Shown here: in pieces, positions 49,824 through 60,171 of the stretch
How positions within the stretch are numbered: position 1 is the first letter of the stretch
How the letters are laid out: every line of letters starts with the position of its first letter
Assembly (NCBI GenBank): GCA_003331985.1
Contig: QOQK01000002.1
Coordinates: 27,986 to 91,985, forward strand
Source of the DNA: PS1 clade bacterium
GTDB lineage: Bacteria; Pseudomonadota; Alphaproteobacteria; RS24
Direction of reading: 5' to 3'
Length of the DNA: 64,000 nt
Notes under the pieces: generated by a model
Told to the model about the DNA's origin: nothing
Database searches by the model: none
What the model saw: only the letters and a program-made list of their open reading frames with translations
Translations under genes and position numbers: made by a program

Positions 49824-52800
49824 ATGGAAAGTACGCATCAGCAAGCTGTCCTAGAGGCGACCAGTGCCGAAAATTCTGCATGGGTGTCTGCACATGCGGG
49901 TTCGGGCAAAACCTATGTTCTGATTACTCGTCTGGTAACGCTCATGTTGTCCGGCACACGGCCTGAAAAACTTCTCTGCCTGACATATACGCGCTCAGCA
50001 GCTGCAGAAATGAAGCAACGCCTAAATGATTTGCTCGGCGAATGGGCGGTCTTGCCGGATGCCGAGTTGAAATCCGAGATGAAACGACGCACCGGCCTTA
50101 CGCCGACACAAAAGCAAATTAACGATGTACGCCAACTTTTTGCCCGCGCTATGGACACGCCTGGCGGTTTAAAGATTCAGACTATTCATGCTTTTTGCGA
50201 GGCTTTGCTAAATCGCTTCCCACTTGAGGCGGGTATATCTCCGGGTTTCAAGGTGATGGATGAAAGGGCTTTTCAGGCACTTGCGGCCGAAACACAGGCG
50301 AAAATTTTGCAACAGACAGAGTCAGATGCGCTCAGGGAGGCGTTACAAAGACTGACGCGGCGGATGAATGAAGCTGGTTTTAACACCTTATGTAAAGCCA
50401 TCACCGAGAATCGGCGGGAGTTTGCCCTACAAAGCGCGGATGTGCGGCGGGATGGGCTGATGGAAATGCTGGGTGTTACGAAACCGGTTCCGCTTAAAAA
50501 TTTTGGTTCAGCGTTTATCTCGTCTATTGCTCGTGAAACGCTGGCAGATGCCGCAAATTGCCTTAAAAAATCCGGCACGAATGATCAGAAAATTGCAGTC
50601 ATAATTGAGGCATTATTGTCGGCGTTGGACAAATTCAATGATTTTGAAATGCTTTATCCGACGCTAGAAGATTTCTTCATGACGGATAAAGGCCCGCGCA
50701 CGAAATTTGCTACCAAAGCTGTTGCCGAAGAATTCCCGACAGAAACCGGATATTTGTTAGAGCTTCAGAATATTTATATCCGTTTGCGGGAAGACTTTCT
50801 CGCTCAGCTTATTCTTCAAATTTCACTGGATATTTATTCGCTGGCAGATGCGTTACTTGCAGAGATTGATCTCAAGAAAACCCAGCAGGGCTATCTTGAT
50901 TATGATGATTTGATTTTTCATGCCGATAAGCTCCTCAGCAATCGACGCGATACCGGATGGGTATTGTATAAGCTGGATGGCGGCATTGATCATATTTTGG
51001 TCGATGAGGCACAGGATACAAGCCCACGGCAATGGTCGGTAATCTCGGCTATTGCAGAAGAATTTTTTTCCGGAGAAGGCGCATCTTCTCGACAGCGCAC
51101 CTTATTTGCCGTTGGCGATGAGAAACAATCAATATTCAGTTTCCAAGGTGCTGACCCTGATAAATTTGACAGCATGCGGAGCTATTACGCAGAAAAAGCC
51201 AATAATGCGCGGGCTGATTTCAAAAAGGTGGAACTCACCGCTTCTTGGAGATCGACACAAGAGGTTCTGGGTCTTGTCGATAGAGTTTGTGAAAATCCAA
51301 AAGTACAGCCTCAATTAACGAAGCAGGGCAGCGATGTTTCTCATACAAGCATGCGAACGAGCCAGAATGAGACTGGTGGCCTGGTTACATTATGGCCTGT
51401 CGAAAAAGGTGAAGCGCGGGTGATGGCAGATTTATTTGACCCCAGAGGCGCGTCAGAAACTGCATCAAAAAGTACATCGGATAGTACATCAGACATAACT
51501 GCCGGCGTTGTAATAACGCCGCAGCAAAAAGTGGCGCGCAAAATTGCCCATCAGATTGCTGACTGGCGGGATGATCCTGAAAGCAATATTACACCGGGAG
51601 ATATTTTGATTCTGGTGCAAAATCGCGGCCCGTTTGTTCAGGATATGATTCGTGCCCTAAAGAGTCAGCATCCCCCGATTGATGTTGCCGGTGCTGACCG
51701 GATGACGTTGACCGACCAATTAGCGGTTAAAGACCTTATCTGTGCAGGGCAAATAGTTCTGATGCCGCAAGATGATTTGATGCTTGCTACATTTTTGCGC
51801 TCACCCTTGGGGGGGATGAGTGAGCAGGACCTTATGAAGCTCTGTTTAGGTTCGAGCCTCAGTTCAGATCAGGGGCGCGGACAATCACTGCTTGCCTGTA
51901 TGCGCCAAATTAGTAAGGACGCGGCATCTGGGGAAGACAAGGACTATCTCATGCGTATCTCTGCGGCATTGGAGATGATTGACACTTTAATGACCCATGC
52001 TGCCAAGCTTCCCCCTTATGAGTTCTATGCATATTTATTGGATGCGCTTTCAGGGCGGGACAAATTACGCGCCCGATTGGGGGTGGAGGTCGATGATCCA
52101 GTAGAAGAGTTCCTAAATCAAGCGCTGGAATATGAGCGACAAAACATGCCCAGTCTGCAAGGTTTTCTTCACAGAATTCAATATGATGATCTGCAAATCA
52201 AACGTGACATGGAGCAAGGGGGCGCAGCCGTTCGTATTATGACAGTGCATGGCGCCAAAGGTCTGGAAGCGCCGGTGGTTTTTCTGCCCGATACGTGCCG
52301 TTCGCCAATCAAATCTGCAAACCTTCAATCGCCAATTAGTTGTTCTGCTGGGGGTAACATTATTTGGCAACCTTCAAAAAAGCTTGTCAGCAAGGCGGGA
52401 AAAGAAACCGGCGAACAAGAACGTGCCCTTGAAAGTGCCGAACATAAGCGGCTCTTATATGTAGCGCTTACCCGCGCAAGAGACCGTCTCTATGTCACCG
52501 GATTTCTTCCTGCCAACAGGAATTTACCGGAATCATGCTGGTACAGTTTAATTGAAGAGGGAATACAGCTTGGTGGGAATGCCTTGCCGGATGATGCGGG
52601 TTGGCAAATTGGTGATGCCTCAGCTGTCGGCGGTAGAATTGCATTAGATGAGGGTGAGGAAGAATATGATGTTGAGCATTCAGAAACTCCGAAGGCTCAA
52701 AATATATCAGCAATTAATGCCCCACTTCCTTTATGGGTTCACCAACCCGCCAAAAGAGAATCCATTTCAAACATGCCGCTTGGCCCCTCCGATTACTTCC

Positions 52801-53378
52801 AGCAAAGGCGCCTCTCTAACGACCTGTTACCTAAAAGGTCCGGTGAGAAGTCAACACAAGATATAACGGCACGCCAACGCGGGACAGTTATTCATCTTTT
52901 ACTAGAAGGGTTGGCGGGACTCGAAATTGCGCATTACGAGATAACTGCTCGAGAATTTTTGACGCATTACCCCGATCTTGAAGCAGAACATAATCAAATA
53001 ATTGCTGAGGTGATGAAACTCTTGGCAAAACCGGATTTACAAATGCTCTTCGGCCCGCAAAGCAGAGCTGAAGTTCCGATAGGTGGGCGGGTGCTTATGC
53101 CCGGTGGCGATCATCAACTTTTTAGCGGGCGCATTGACCGGTATGTTGAAATGCCTGAGGCAATTTTAATTGCCGATTATAAAACGACACGACATCCACC
53201 TTCAGCAGACGACCCCATTGACGCAGATATTGCCGTACAACTGGAAATCTACAGAAAACTTGTAAGCGCCGCTTACCCCGGGAAAGAGGTGCGCTGTGCT
53301 ATTGTTTGGACGGCAGGCCCGCATTACCGACTCGTTACGACTGAAGAACTTGATGAAGCTTGGCAAAAATTAAAGTAA
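49824..53378 (+). CDS. addA: Double-strand break repair helicase AddA
   Basis: An 1184-aa UvrD/RecB-like helicase-nuclease. Motif I SAHAGSGKTYVLITRLV, Ia CLTYTRSAAAEM, motif II HILVDEAQDTSPRQW, motif III FAVGDEKQSIFSFQGADP, motif V MTVHGAKGLEAPVVFLPD, motif VI YVALTRARDRLYVTG. The C-terminal nuclease has FSGRIDRYVEMPEAILIADYKTTRH. A Ser/Thr-rich low-complexity segment (SETASKSTSDSTSD) interrupts the middle. Forms AddAB with the preceding gene. Confidence 0.95.
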   Translation: MESTHQQAVLEATSAENSAWVSAHAGSGKTYVLITRLVTLMLSGTRPEKLLCLTYTRSAAAEMKQRLNDLLGEWAVLPDAELKSEMKRRTGLTPTQKQINDVRQLFARAMDTPGGLKIQTIHAFCEALLNRFPLEAGISPGFKVMDERAFQALAAETQAKILQQTESDALREALQRLTRRMNEAGFNTLCKAITENRREFALQSADVRRDGLMEMLGVTKPVPLKNFGSAFISSIARETLADAANCLKKSGTNDQKIAVIIEALLSALDKFNDFEMLYPTLEDFFMTDKGPRTKFATKAVAEEFPTETGYLLELQNIYIRLREDFLAQLILQISLDIYSLADALLAEIDLKKTQQGYLDYDDLIFHADKLLSNRRDTGWVLYKLDGGIDHILVDEAQDTSPRQWSVISAIAEEFFSGEGASSRQRTLFAVGDEKQSIFSFQGADPDKFDSMRSYYAEKANNARADFKKVELTASWRSTQEVLGLVDRVCENPKVQPQLTKQGSDVSHTSMRTSQNETGGLVTLWPVEKGEARVMADLFDPRGASETASKSTSDSTSDITAGVVITPQQKVARKIAHQIADWRDDPESNITPGDILILVQNRGPFVQDMIRALKSQHPPIDVAGADRMTLTDQLAVKDLICAGQIVLMPQDDLMLATFLRSPLGGMSEQDLMKLCLGSSLSSDQGRGQSLLACMRQISKDAASGEDKDYLMRISAALEMIDTLMTHAAKLPPYEFYAYLLDALSGRDKLRARLGVEVDDPVEEFLNQALEYERQNMPSLQGFLHRIQYDDLQIKRDMEQGGAAVRIMTVHGAKGLEAPVVFLPDTCRSPIKSANLQSPISCSAGGNIIWQPSKKLVSKAGKETGEQERALESAEHKRLLYVALTRARDRLYVTGFLPANRNLPESCWYSLIEEGIQLGGNALPDDAGWQIGDASAVGGRIALDEGEEEYDVEHSETPKAQNISAINAPLPLWVHQPAKRESISNMPLGPSDYFQQRRLSNDLLPKRSGEKSTQDITARQRGTVIHLLLEGLAGLEIAHYEITAREFLTHYPDLEAEHNQIIAEVMKLLAKPDLQMLFGPQSRAEVPIGGRVLMPGGDHQLFSGRIDRYVEMPEAILIADYKTTRHPPSADDPIDADIAVQLEIYRKLVSAAYPGKEVRCAIVWTAGPHYRLVTTEELDEAWQKLK

Positions 53379-53381
53379 AAA

Positions 53382-53448
53382 TTACGTGTACAAATCACGT
53401 AAAAGTACAGACGGGTTCTTGAAATTAAGGGCCCGAAGACTTAATTTC
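53382..53448 (+). promoter_or_regulatory. Two consecutive hairpins between addA and trxA
   Basis: TTACGTG (53382-53388) pairs with CACGTAA (53396-53402), and GAAATTAAG (53421-53429) pairs with CTTAATTTC (53440-53448), both perfect. Neither is followed by a T-tract on the plus strand. TTGAAA at 53419 could also be a -35 box. The region likely carries the trxA promoter/leader or an mRNA-protecting structure. Confidence 0.4.
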
Positions 53449-53473
53449 ATAGAACATAATAAGGAGATCCCGC

Positions 53474-53800
53474 ATGTCAGATAATGCCATCATTAACGCC
53501 GGTGACAGTGATTTTGAAGAAACAGTATTAAATGCCGACACTCCCGTTTTGGTCGATTTTTGGGCCGAATGGTGCGGGCCTTGTAAACAAATTGCACCGG
53601 CTCTAGAAGAAATTGCGGCTGAAATGGGGAATATCAAAATTGTCAAAGTCAATATTGATGAAAACCCCAAGACTCCAACAAATTACGGTGTGCGTTCCAT
53701 TCCGACAATGATGATTTTCCAAGATGGTCAAACAACAGCGACAAAAGTCGGTGCTGCACCAAAGTCCGACTTGGTTAGCTGGATTGAGGAAACGGTCTAG
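53474..53800 (+). CDS. trxA: Thioredoxin 1
   Basis: A 108-aa cytoplasmic dithiol-disulfide reductant. The active site WCGPC lies in [18 protein letters not shown]; the cis-proline is in [16 protein letters not shown] precedes the ATG. Located between addA and folC as in many alphaproteobacteria. Its TAG stop shares CTAG with the convergent folC stop. Confidence 0.97.
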   Translation: MSDNAIINAGDSDFEETVLNADTPVLVDFWAEWCGPCKQIAPALEEIAAEMGNIKIVKVNIDENPKTPTNYGVRSIPTMMIFQDGQTTATKVGAAPKSDLVSWIEETV

Positions 53801-55074
53801 TTATCGTTTTCTGCTAGTACATAGCCTGACAGATACAGAGACCCGCAAATTAAAATATCTCCTTGTGCTGCGGTAATCGCAGTTTCAAGAGTGCTGAAGG
53901 CTTGCGCCTTTAGCCCAACTCCTTGCGCTTGATCTGCAAGATCATTTGCAGTGTAGCTATTTGGCTGTTCGGGAATGGTAATGCAATGAAGTTCTACGCA
54001 GCTTTCACTGTATGATTTGAGCCAGTTTTCAGCATGCTTGGTTGCCATTAACCCACAAATAAGGGTTACAGCTTTGTCCGTGCTTGAAAAATATTCTGAT
54101 ATCCAGACGGCAAGCGCCTCGGCTGCTGCCTGATTATGCCCGCCATCAAGCCAGACCTCACCACATGCCATATCCACCAGCTTACCGGTGTTCAATTTTT
54201 GTAGACGCGCTGGCCAGTCGGGTTCTTGAAGCCCCTTACCAATTATAAATTCGGGTATACCGAGATGATATGCGGCCATCACAGCGGTTCCGGCATTAAC
54301 AATTTGATGCGCCCCGACGAGCCCCGGCATTGGTAAGTCCATCAGTCCGTCCGGGTGCTGGACGACGAGCCTTCCATGTTCTGCATAAGCCAGCCAATCC
54401 TGCCCGAAACAACTAACGGGGAGGTTGCACGTGGTGGCGTGTTCCATGATTACGTCACGCGCTTCCTCATCTTGTTGGGAGATGATAGCGGGAATACCAC
54501 TGACACTTTGCTTTAGAATACCGGCCTTTTCAGCCGCAATGGTGCGGATATCTGATCCCAAAAACTGTTCATGATCCATACTGACAGGTGTGATGATAGA
54601 TAATAAAGGTGCGTCGATAACATTTGTTGCGTCTAATCTTCCGCCAAGCCCAACTTCCAGCAAAAGATAATCCGCCGGGTGACGGCTAAATGTCAAAAAC
54701 GCGGCGGCGGTGGTGGCTTCAAAAAATGTAATCGGTTCGCCATTATTGACTTGCTCAACCTCTGCAAGGGTTTCAGCCAGGAGTTTTTCCGCAATATCAT
54801 GTCCATTTAGACGGATACGTTCATGGAAATTAACAAGATGAGGGGAGGTATAAGTATGCACCTGCGCCCCATTTGCTTCCAATATTGACATAATCATAGC
54901 CAAAGTGGAGCCTTTGCCGTTTGTTCCGGCAATATGAATGGTAGGTGGCAGGTGGTTTTGTGGGTTGCCCAAGGCACCAAGCAACCGCCACATGCGATCT
55001 AGAGACAAATCTATATATTTCGGGTGGAGCGCCAGTAAATTCGCTAGCGTCGTATCACTCTGACGCGACAGAAT
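53797..55074 (-). CDS. folC: Bifunctional folylpolyglutamate/dihydrofolate synthase
   Basis: Adds glutamate to dihydropteroate and folates. The P-loop is [43 protein letters not shown] and [14 protein letters not shown] are family motifs. The track begins at TTG 55008, but the frame upstream reads [22 protein letters not shown], which matches the usual N-terminus of alphaproteobacterial FolC. No ATG, GTG or TTG exists there. The best starts are ATT 55074, overlapping the accD stop as TAATT, or CTG 55071, with GGAGA just upstream. The coordinate given assumes ATT (about 425 aa). Either a rare start codon or a sequence error at a former TAATG. Confidence 0.88.
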   Translation of the reverse strand: MLSRQSDTTLANLLALHPKYIDLSLDRMWRLLGALGNPQNHLPPTIHIAGTNGKGSTLAMIMSILEANGAQVHTYTSPHLVNFHERIRLNGHDIAEKLLAETLAEVEQVNNGEPITFFEATTAAAFLTFSRHPADYLLLEVGLGGRLDATNVIDAPLLSIITPVSMDHEQFLGSDIRTIAAEKAGILKQSVSGIPAIISQQDEEARDVIMEHATTCNLPVSCFGQDWLAYAEHGRLVVQHPDGLMDLPMPGLVGAHQIVNAGTAVMAAYHLGIPEFIIGKGLQEPDWPARLQKLNTGKLVDMACGEVWLDGGHNQAAAEALAVWISEYFSSTDKAVTLICGLMATKHAENWLKSYSESCVELHCITIPEQPNSYTANDLADQAQGVGLKAQAFSTLETAITAAQGDILICGSLYLSGYVLAENDN

Positions 55075-55961
55075 TATTCTCCGGCAGGAATAGCTTGTTT
55101 CTCCTGACCGCTTTGCGGGTCAATCAGAAGACGCAGCAATCTGCCAAGTGTTTCAGCAAGCCTATGACGGTGCACAACCATATCAACCATGCCATGTTCG
55201 AGCAGGTATTCAGCGCGTTGGAAACCTTCAGGGAGTTTTTCGTTAATCGTGTCCTGAATAACGCGTGGACCGGCAAAACCAATAAGCGCTCCCGGTTCAG
55301 CAATATGAACATCACCCAACATGCCGTAAGAAGCGGTCACGCCGCCTGTGGTCGGATCAGTCAAAATAACGATATAAGGCAAGCCTCTATCGCGTAATTC
55401 TTGAATAATTACTGTTGTACGCGGCATCTGCATCAAGGACATAATACCTTCTTGCATACGTGCGCCGCCTGCCGCTGCAACAACAATAAACGGACAATTT
55501 TTCTCAAGTGCTGTTTCTCCACCACGGATAACAGCTTCACCGGCTGCCATGCCCAGCGATCCGCCCATAAAGGCAAAATCTTGAACAACGACGACTGTTT
55601 CAACGCCGCTTATATCACCGACCCCAATAGAAACAGCATCTCGCATGCCGGTTTTATTGCGGGCTTCTTTCAAGCGATCAATATAACGTTTTTGATCTTT
55701 AAATTTCAGAGGGTCTACGGGGACTTCAGGTGAGTCCACCAACTCGTAGCTGGCATCAAAAAGAAGCTCGAAGCGTTCTTTCGTAGAAAGCCGCATATGA
55801 TGGTCGCACCCCGGGCATACTTTGCCGAGATCATCCATATCACGATGAAATATCATCTCACCGCATTCGGTGCAATTAACCCACAAATTCTCTTCTGTGT
55901 CATCCTTACCGCGGAAAACACTTTCGAATTTCGGTCTTACGAAATTTTTAATCCAGTTCAT
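55074..55961 (-). CDS. accD: Acetyl-CoA carboxylase carboxyltransferase subunit beta
   Basis: A 295-aa subunit that with AccA transfers carboxyl from biotin to acetyl-CoA to make malonyl-CoA. The N-terminal zinc ribbon [29 protein letters not shown] is intact. The carboxyltransferase core shows [38 protein letters not shown] and [17 protein letters not shown]. It lies between trpA and folC, the usual order; accA is elsewhere. Confidence 0.96.
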   Translation of the reverse strand: MNWIKNFVRPKFESVFRGKDDTEENLWVNCTECGEMIFHRDMDDLGKVCPGCDHHMRLSTKERFELLFDASYELVDSPEVPVDPLKFKDQKRYIDRLKEARNKTGMRDAVSIGVGDISGVETVVVVQDFAFMGGSLGMAAGEAVIRGGETALEKNCPFIVVAAAGGARMQEGIMSLMQMPRTTVIIQELRDRGLPYIVILTDPTTGGVTASYGMLGDVHIAEPGALIGFAGPRVIQDTINEKLPEGFQRAEYLLEHGMVDMVVHRHRLAETLGRLLRLLIDPQSGQEKQAIPAGE

Positions 55962-56018
55962 TTTCTATCCCATGTAATCTGCATGGATTTATTCGATATT
56001 CTGAATATAAACTTCCTT

Positions 56019-56843
56019 TTACGCTCGTTTTACGCCATCTGCAAGCTCTTGTGCCTTTTTTAGCGTTTCTGTCACTGTTTCTGGGCTTGAGCCCCCATGT
56101 GAATCTAACGATTCAGCAATGACATCGACCAAAGCTGAGCCGACGACAGCACCATCAGCAACTGAGGCAATAGCCTCTGCCTGTTCGGCTGTTCTGATAC
56201 CAAAGCCAACTGCAACAGGTAAATCGGTGTGTCTTTTTACGCGCGCGACAGCCTCTTCAACGACGTTACGTTCGGGGCTGGCCGAACCTGTAATGCCTGT
56301 AATGGAGACGTAATATACAAAGCCAGAGGTCTTGGCGAGTACTTCGGGTAGGCGAGCATCATCGGTTGTCGGCGTGGCAAGGCGAATAAAATTAAGCCCG
56401 GCATTTAAGGCAGGGATGCAAAGCTCCTCATCTTCTTCAGGCGGCAAATCGACAATAATCAGGCCGTCGACACCTGCTTGCTTGGCGTCATGAATAAAGG
56501 CGTCTACGCCGTAAATATAGACCGGATTATAGTAGCCCATCAGTACGATCGGGGTCTCGTCATTATCGGTTCGGAATTGGCGAACCATGTCGAGTGTGCC
56601 TTTTAAGGTCATACCCGCCTTTAACGCTCTTTGCGATGAGGCTTGAATAGAAGGCCCGTCTGCCATTGGGTCAGTGAAAGGCATCCCAAGTTCAATAATA
56701 TCTGCACCCGCAGTAGGCAGTCCATGCATAATTTTTAGTGAGGTTACCGGATCAGGGTCTCCTGCAGAAACAAATGCCACGAAAGCTTTTGAATTACTCT
56801 CGCCGAGCTTTTTGAAGGTATTATCAAGTCGTGTCTGCTGCAT
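56019..56843 (-). CDS. trpA: Tryptophan synthase alpha chain
   Basis: A 274-aa TIM barrel that cleaves indole-3-glycerol phosphate to indole for channelling to TrpB. Catalytic Glu lies in [17 protein letters not shown] (with the catalytic Asp at the [14 protein letters not shown] strand). The phosphate loop is [15 protein letters not shown]. Twelve bases downstream of trpB. Confidence 0.96.
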   Translation of the reverse strand: MQQTRLDNTFKKLGESNSKAFVAFVSAGDPDPVTSLKIMHGLPTAGADIIELGMPFTDPMADGPSIQASSQRALKAGMTLKGTLDMVRQFRTDNDETPIVLMGYYNPVYIYGVDAFIHDAKQAGVDGLIIVDLPPEEDEELCIPALNAGLNFIRLATPTTDDARLPEVLAKTSGFVYYVSITGITGSASPERNVVEEAVARVKRHTDLPVAVGFGIRTAEQAEAIASVADGAVVGSALVDVIAESLDSHGGSSPETVTETLKKAQELADGVKRA

Positions 56844-56855
56844 AAGTGTCGTCCG

Positions 56856-58070
56856 TCAGCCAATATCCACATTAAGATGCTCCGCAACGGAAAACACATC
56901 TTTGTCTCCGCGACCGCACATATTCATCACTAGAAGATGATCGCTTGGAAGGTCTGGAGCAATTTTACCCACATGAGATAATGCATGGCTCGGTTCGAGA
57001 GCTGGAATAATACCTTCGAGTTTGGTGCATAGCTGAAAAGCGTCAAGCGCTTCTTGGTCAGTGGCGGAAACATAGGTAACCCGACCAGTATCTTTGAGAT
57101 AGGCATGCTCCGGCCCGATACCGGGATAATCTAGCCCTGCTGAAATGGAATGTCCTTCGGTAATCTGCCCATCATCATCCTGAAGGAGATAGGTTCTGTT
57201 ACCATGCAATACACCGGGCTTGCCCCCTGCCAGTGAAGCGGCGTGTTCGGGTGTATCAATACCATGCCCCCCCGCTTCAACACCGATTATGTCAACGGAC
57301 TCATCATCTAAGAAAGGGTAAAATAACCCCATAGCATTCGATCCGCCGCCGATACAGGCACATAATGTGTCCGGTAGTCTGCCTTCGCGCTCGAGCATTT
57401 GTTGTTTGGTTTCCTGTCCGATAATGGACTGAAAGTCCCTGACCATTGCTGGATAGGGATGTGGCCCGGCAACTGTGCCGATAATATAGAATGTCGAGTC
57501 GACATTGGTGACCCAGTCGCGTAGGGCTTCATTCATTGCGTCTTTCAACGTGCCTGCACCTGATGTGACCGGCATGATTTCCGCGCCAAGTAATTTCATC
57601 CGAAATACATTGGGTTTTTGGCGTTCAATATCTGTCGCGCCCATAAAGACAGTGCAAGGCAGGCCAAACCGCGCGGCTACAGTTGCTACTGCTACGCCGT
57701 GCTGACCGGCACCGGTTTCAGCGATGATACGGCGTTTGCCCATGCGTTTTGCCAGCAGTATCTGACCAAGGCAGTTATTGATTTTATGGGACCCGGTATG
57801 GTTCAACTCATCCCGTTTGAGATAGATTTTTGCGCCGCCATAATGTTCTGTAAGGCGCTCTGCAAAATATAAGGGGCTGGGTCGTCCGACATAATGAGTT
57901 TGTAAGTCCTGTAACTGGTCGAGAAATGCCGGATCTTGACGCGCTGCACCGTATGCTTTTTCCAAATCAAGTATAAGCGGCATAAGCGTTTCGGCAACGA
58001 AGCGGCCGCCAAAAATGCCAAAACGGCCATTTTCGTCCGGTCCGGTTGTATAGGAATTTGCTTTCGACAT
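56856..58070 (-). CDS. trpB: Tryptophan synthase beta chain
   Basis: PLP enzyme that condenses indole with serine. The PLP lysine lies in [35 protein letters not shown] is the catalytic Glu loop, and [15 protein letters not shown] the phosphate-binding glycine loop. The track start at 58118 adds 16 residues; ATG 58070 (MSKANSY) matches homologues and gives 404 aa. Confidence 0.96.
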   Translation of the reverse strand: MSKANSYTTGPDENGRFGIFGGRFVAETLMPLILDLEKAYGAARQDPAFLDQLQDLQTHYVGRPSPLYFAERLTEHYGGAKIYLKRDELNHTGSHKINNCLGQILLAKRMGKRRIIAETGAGQHGVAVATVAARFGLPCTVFMGATDIERQKPNVFRMKLLGAEIMPVTSGAGTLKDAMNEALRDWVTNVDSTFYIIGTVAGPHPYPAMVRDFQSIIGQETKQQMLEREGRLPDTLCACIGGGSNAMGLFYPFLDDESVDIIGVEAGGHGIDTPEHAASLAGGKPGVLHGNRTYLLQDDDGQITEGHSISAGLDYPGIGPEHAYLKDTGRVTYVSATDQEALDAFQLCTKLEGIIPALEPSHALSHVGKIAPDLPSDHLLVMNMCGRGDKDVFSVAEHLNVDIG

Positions 58071-58131
58071 AGCCAGTTCCGTTTCTGAAATCACCCAGTT
58101 CCATTTCTGGAAACACAAGGTGGGTTATATA

Positions 58132-58773
58132 TCATTTTTCCAAGCGGGCTGCTTGAATAAATCGTGAAATTTTTTCCCGGTCTTTTTCTCCTGCTTGGCG
58201 TTCTACACCAGAGGATACATCAACATAGGTCGCACCGGTCGCTTGCACAGCTTCGTGGACATTATCCGGGGTCAGCCCACCTGCGAGAAACCAGGGTAGA
58301 CTGCCGTCATAATCAGTCAATAATGACCAGTCAAACCGGTGTCCGGTGCCGCCCTGAGGTCCGTCAGGACGAGGCAAGGCATCCAAAAGAATGAAATCTG
58401 CACAACTATCAAAGGTTTTTGCAGCTTCCAGATGTGCCGCAGAGCCAATGCCCAAGGCTTTGATAATTCCGCAGTTAAATCTCTGCTTTAACATTGAACA
58501 TCTTTCAGGGCTTTCTGACCCATGAAGCTGTATGTAATCCGGTGCAATGGCCTCAATCATATTTTCTATCAGATGATCATCTGGGTCGACAGCCAAAGCC
58601 ACTTTCTTGATGGAAGGGTGCAGTTCTTTTTCAATCAAACCGGCCTGTTCATATGATAAATGGCGAGACGAATTGGGGTGAAAAACAAAGCCAGCAAAAT
58701 CGGCTGCGGCTTCTTCCAGAAAATGTGCATCTTCAATTTTAGTAATGCCACATATTTTAACCTTAACGCTCAT
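58132..58773 (-). CDS. trpF: Phosphoribosylanthranilate isomerase
   Basis: A 213-aa TIM barrel converting PRA to CdRP in tryptophan synthesis. VKICGITKIEDA carries the catalytic Cys; DYIQLHGSESPE, DFILLDALP with the catalytic Asp, and AGGLTPDNVHEAV are typical. It precedes trpB by 61 bp and follows pyrF by 2 bp. Confidence 0.95.
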   Translation of the reverse strand: MSVKVKICGITKIEDAHFLEEAAADFAGFVFHPNSSRHLSYEQAGLIEKELHPSIKKVALAVDPDDHLIENMIEAIAPDYIQLHGSESPERCSMLKQRFNCGIIKALGIGSAAHLEAAKTFDSCADFILLDALPRPDGPQGGTGHRFDWSLLTDYDGSLPWFLAGGLTPDNVHEAVQATGATYVDVSSGVERQAGEKDREKISRFIQAARLEK

Positions 58774-58775
58774 CT

Positions 58776-59495
58776 CTAACTCTTAGAATTCTGTAAAGAG
58801 GTAGAAATATCAAATGCTGCCTGAACAGGGTCAGGGGCTTGAGTGATAGCACGCCCAATCACGAGAATATCTGCCCCAGCTTCCAAAGCTGCTTCCGGCG
58901 TCATAATGCGTTTCTGGTCATCAGTTGCGTGTCCGGTGGGTCTTATACCAGGAACAATGATTTTAAAGTCTGGCCCGCAGCGATTCCTGAGAGCCTCAAC
59001 TTCATGTGCCGAACAAACAACCCCCCCCATATCTGCTTGCTGGGCGAGGTCTGCAAGCCTTAACACTTGGTCGCGTGGTGTGGCGCTGACACCAATCTGA
59101 TTGAGGTTGTCATCTTCAAGGCTGGTGAGGACTGTGACGGCAATCATCAAAGGTGCTGTGAGGCCATTATCCTCTGCGGTATCTTTTGCAGCCTTACTTG
59201 CGGCGCGCATCATGGCGAGACCGCCCCCTGCATGTACATTTAAAATGGCTGGCTGAAGCGGGCAGAGTGCTGCCACCGCCGCGGCTACAGTGTTTGGAAT
59301 ATCGTGAAGCTTCAAATCCAGAAAAATTGGCAGTCCGGTCGCGGCGAGGCCTTGGTAACCTGCCAAGCCAGCAGCATAGAAAAATTCCATACCGATTTTA
59401 ATGCCGCCTATATGGGGTGATAAGCTCTCAGAGAGTAGGGATGCTCTTGCAGGGTCTTGTGTATCGAGGGCGCAAAAAACTGGATTATCAGTCAT
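58776..59495 (-). CDS. pyrF: Orotidine 5'-phosphate decarboxylase
   Basis: A 239-aa TIM barrel that makes UMP. The catalytic Asp-Lys-Asp array is in IFLDLKLHDIPNTVAAAV; IVPGIRPTGHATDDQKRIMTPEAALEAGADILVIGRAIT is the phosphate-binding end. It overlaps lapA by 8 bp, and trpF follows 2 bp later, so the three are surely co-transcribed. Confidence 0.96.
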   Translation of the reverse strand: MTDNPVFCALDTQDPARASLLSESLSPHIGGIKIGMEFFYAAGLAGYQGLAATGLPIFLDLKLHDIPNTVAAAVAALCPLQPAILNVHAGGGLAMMRAASKAAKDTAEDNGLTAPLMIAVTVLTSLEDDNLNQIGVSATPRDQVLRLADLAQQADMGGVVCSAHEVEALRNRCGPDFKIIVPGIRPTGHATDDQKRIMTPEAALEAGADILVIGRAITQAPDPVQAAFDISTSLQNSKS

Positions 59496-59769
59496 CGTTT
59501 TCTCTCCCTTTATCCCTTAAGAAAATACGATTCATATTTTGTGTAAGGCCATTTATGATAGTGGTCACGACACTGCGTATATAGCCGAGTAAAATACCAA
59601 AGCCAATGGCGCCCATTAAAAGAACAAAAAGTGGTGCTTGAAATCCAAATGAAGGGTCTTCAGGGGAGAATGGGTCTAGGCTAAAGGAAACAACCTGTCT
59701 GTTCGCAAGGGCAAGAAAAATAACACCCAGAGCAATCAGAAGAAATATCAACCTGTTAAGAAGTTTCAA
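59488..59769 (-). CDS. lapA: LapA-family (DUF1049) membrane protein
   Basis: A 93-aa protein with two hydrophobic helices (LIFLLIALGVIFLALANRQVVSFSLDPF and LFVLLMGAIGFGILLGYI) and a short charged C-terminus. It matches the lipopolysaccharide assembly protein A family, which helps regulate LpxC turnover with LapB in enterics. In alphaproteobacteria its role is not established. The start is TTG with GAGGG upstream. Position between ihfB and pyrF is conserved. Confidence 0.85.
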   Translation of the reverse strand: MKLLNRLIFLLIALGVIFLALANRQVVSFSLDPFSPEDPSFGFQAPLFVLLMGAIGFGILLGYIRSVVTTIINGLTQNMNRIFLRDKGRENDD

Positions 59770-59778
59770 TAGAGGCCC

Positions 59779-60063
59779 TCACGAGCCTTCGTTCAGGCGA
59801 TCCCGCAAATCCTTACCGGCCTTGAAAAAAGGCACACATTTTTCGGCAACGGCAACGGCTTCTCCGGTTCTTGGATTACGCCCTATTCTTGGCGGACGAA
59901 TTTTTGCAGAGAATGCACCAAACCCTCTTAACTCGACACGGTCACCACGACCGAGAGCTTCAGTGATTTCGTCAAGTATTGTGTTCACTACTCTCTCTAC
60001 ATCTCTTTGATAAAGATGAGGGTATTGGTCGGCAAGACGATTAACGAGTTCGGATTTAATCAT
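59779..60063 (-). CDS. ihfB: Integration host factor subunit beta
   Basis: A 94-aa DNA-bending HU/IHF-fold protein. [26 protein letters not shown] and [25 protein letters not shown] with the intercalating proline arm identify IHF-beta. Pairs with IhfA. Located downstream of rpsA as in most proteobacteria. Confidence 0.95.
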   Translation of the reverse strand: MIKSELVNRLADQYPHLYQRDVERVVNTILDEITEALGRGDRVELRGFGAFSAKIRPPRIGRNPRTGEAVAVAEKCVPFFKAGKDLRDRLNEGS

Positions 60064-60127
60064 GAGTTTTCATTCCTTGATGTAAGAAAAAAGTTATCCT
60101 TACAACAGCACATCAGTCAAGACGCTA

Positions 60128-60160
60128 GAGGGGCAATATTCTTAAAAAATATCGCCCCTT
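60128..60160. terminator. Hairpin between rpsA and ihfB
   Basis: AGGGGCAATATT (60129-60140) pairs with AATATCGCCCCT (60148-60159) with one A-C mismatch and a 7-nt loop. It lies just after the rpsA stop. On the minus strand no T-tract follows the stem, so it may stabilise the rpsA mRNA 3' end or cause partial termination rather than act as a strong terminator. Confidence 0.5.
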
Positions 60161-60171
60161 AACCTTTTCAA

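Noticed and set aside
51428-51500. Possible frameshift or inserted repeat in addA (Ser/Thr-rich stretch)
   Set aside because: The reading frame continues without break into conserved helicase motifs, so it is a low-complexity linker.
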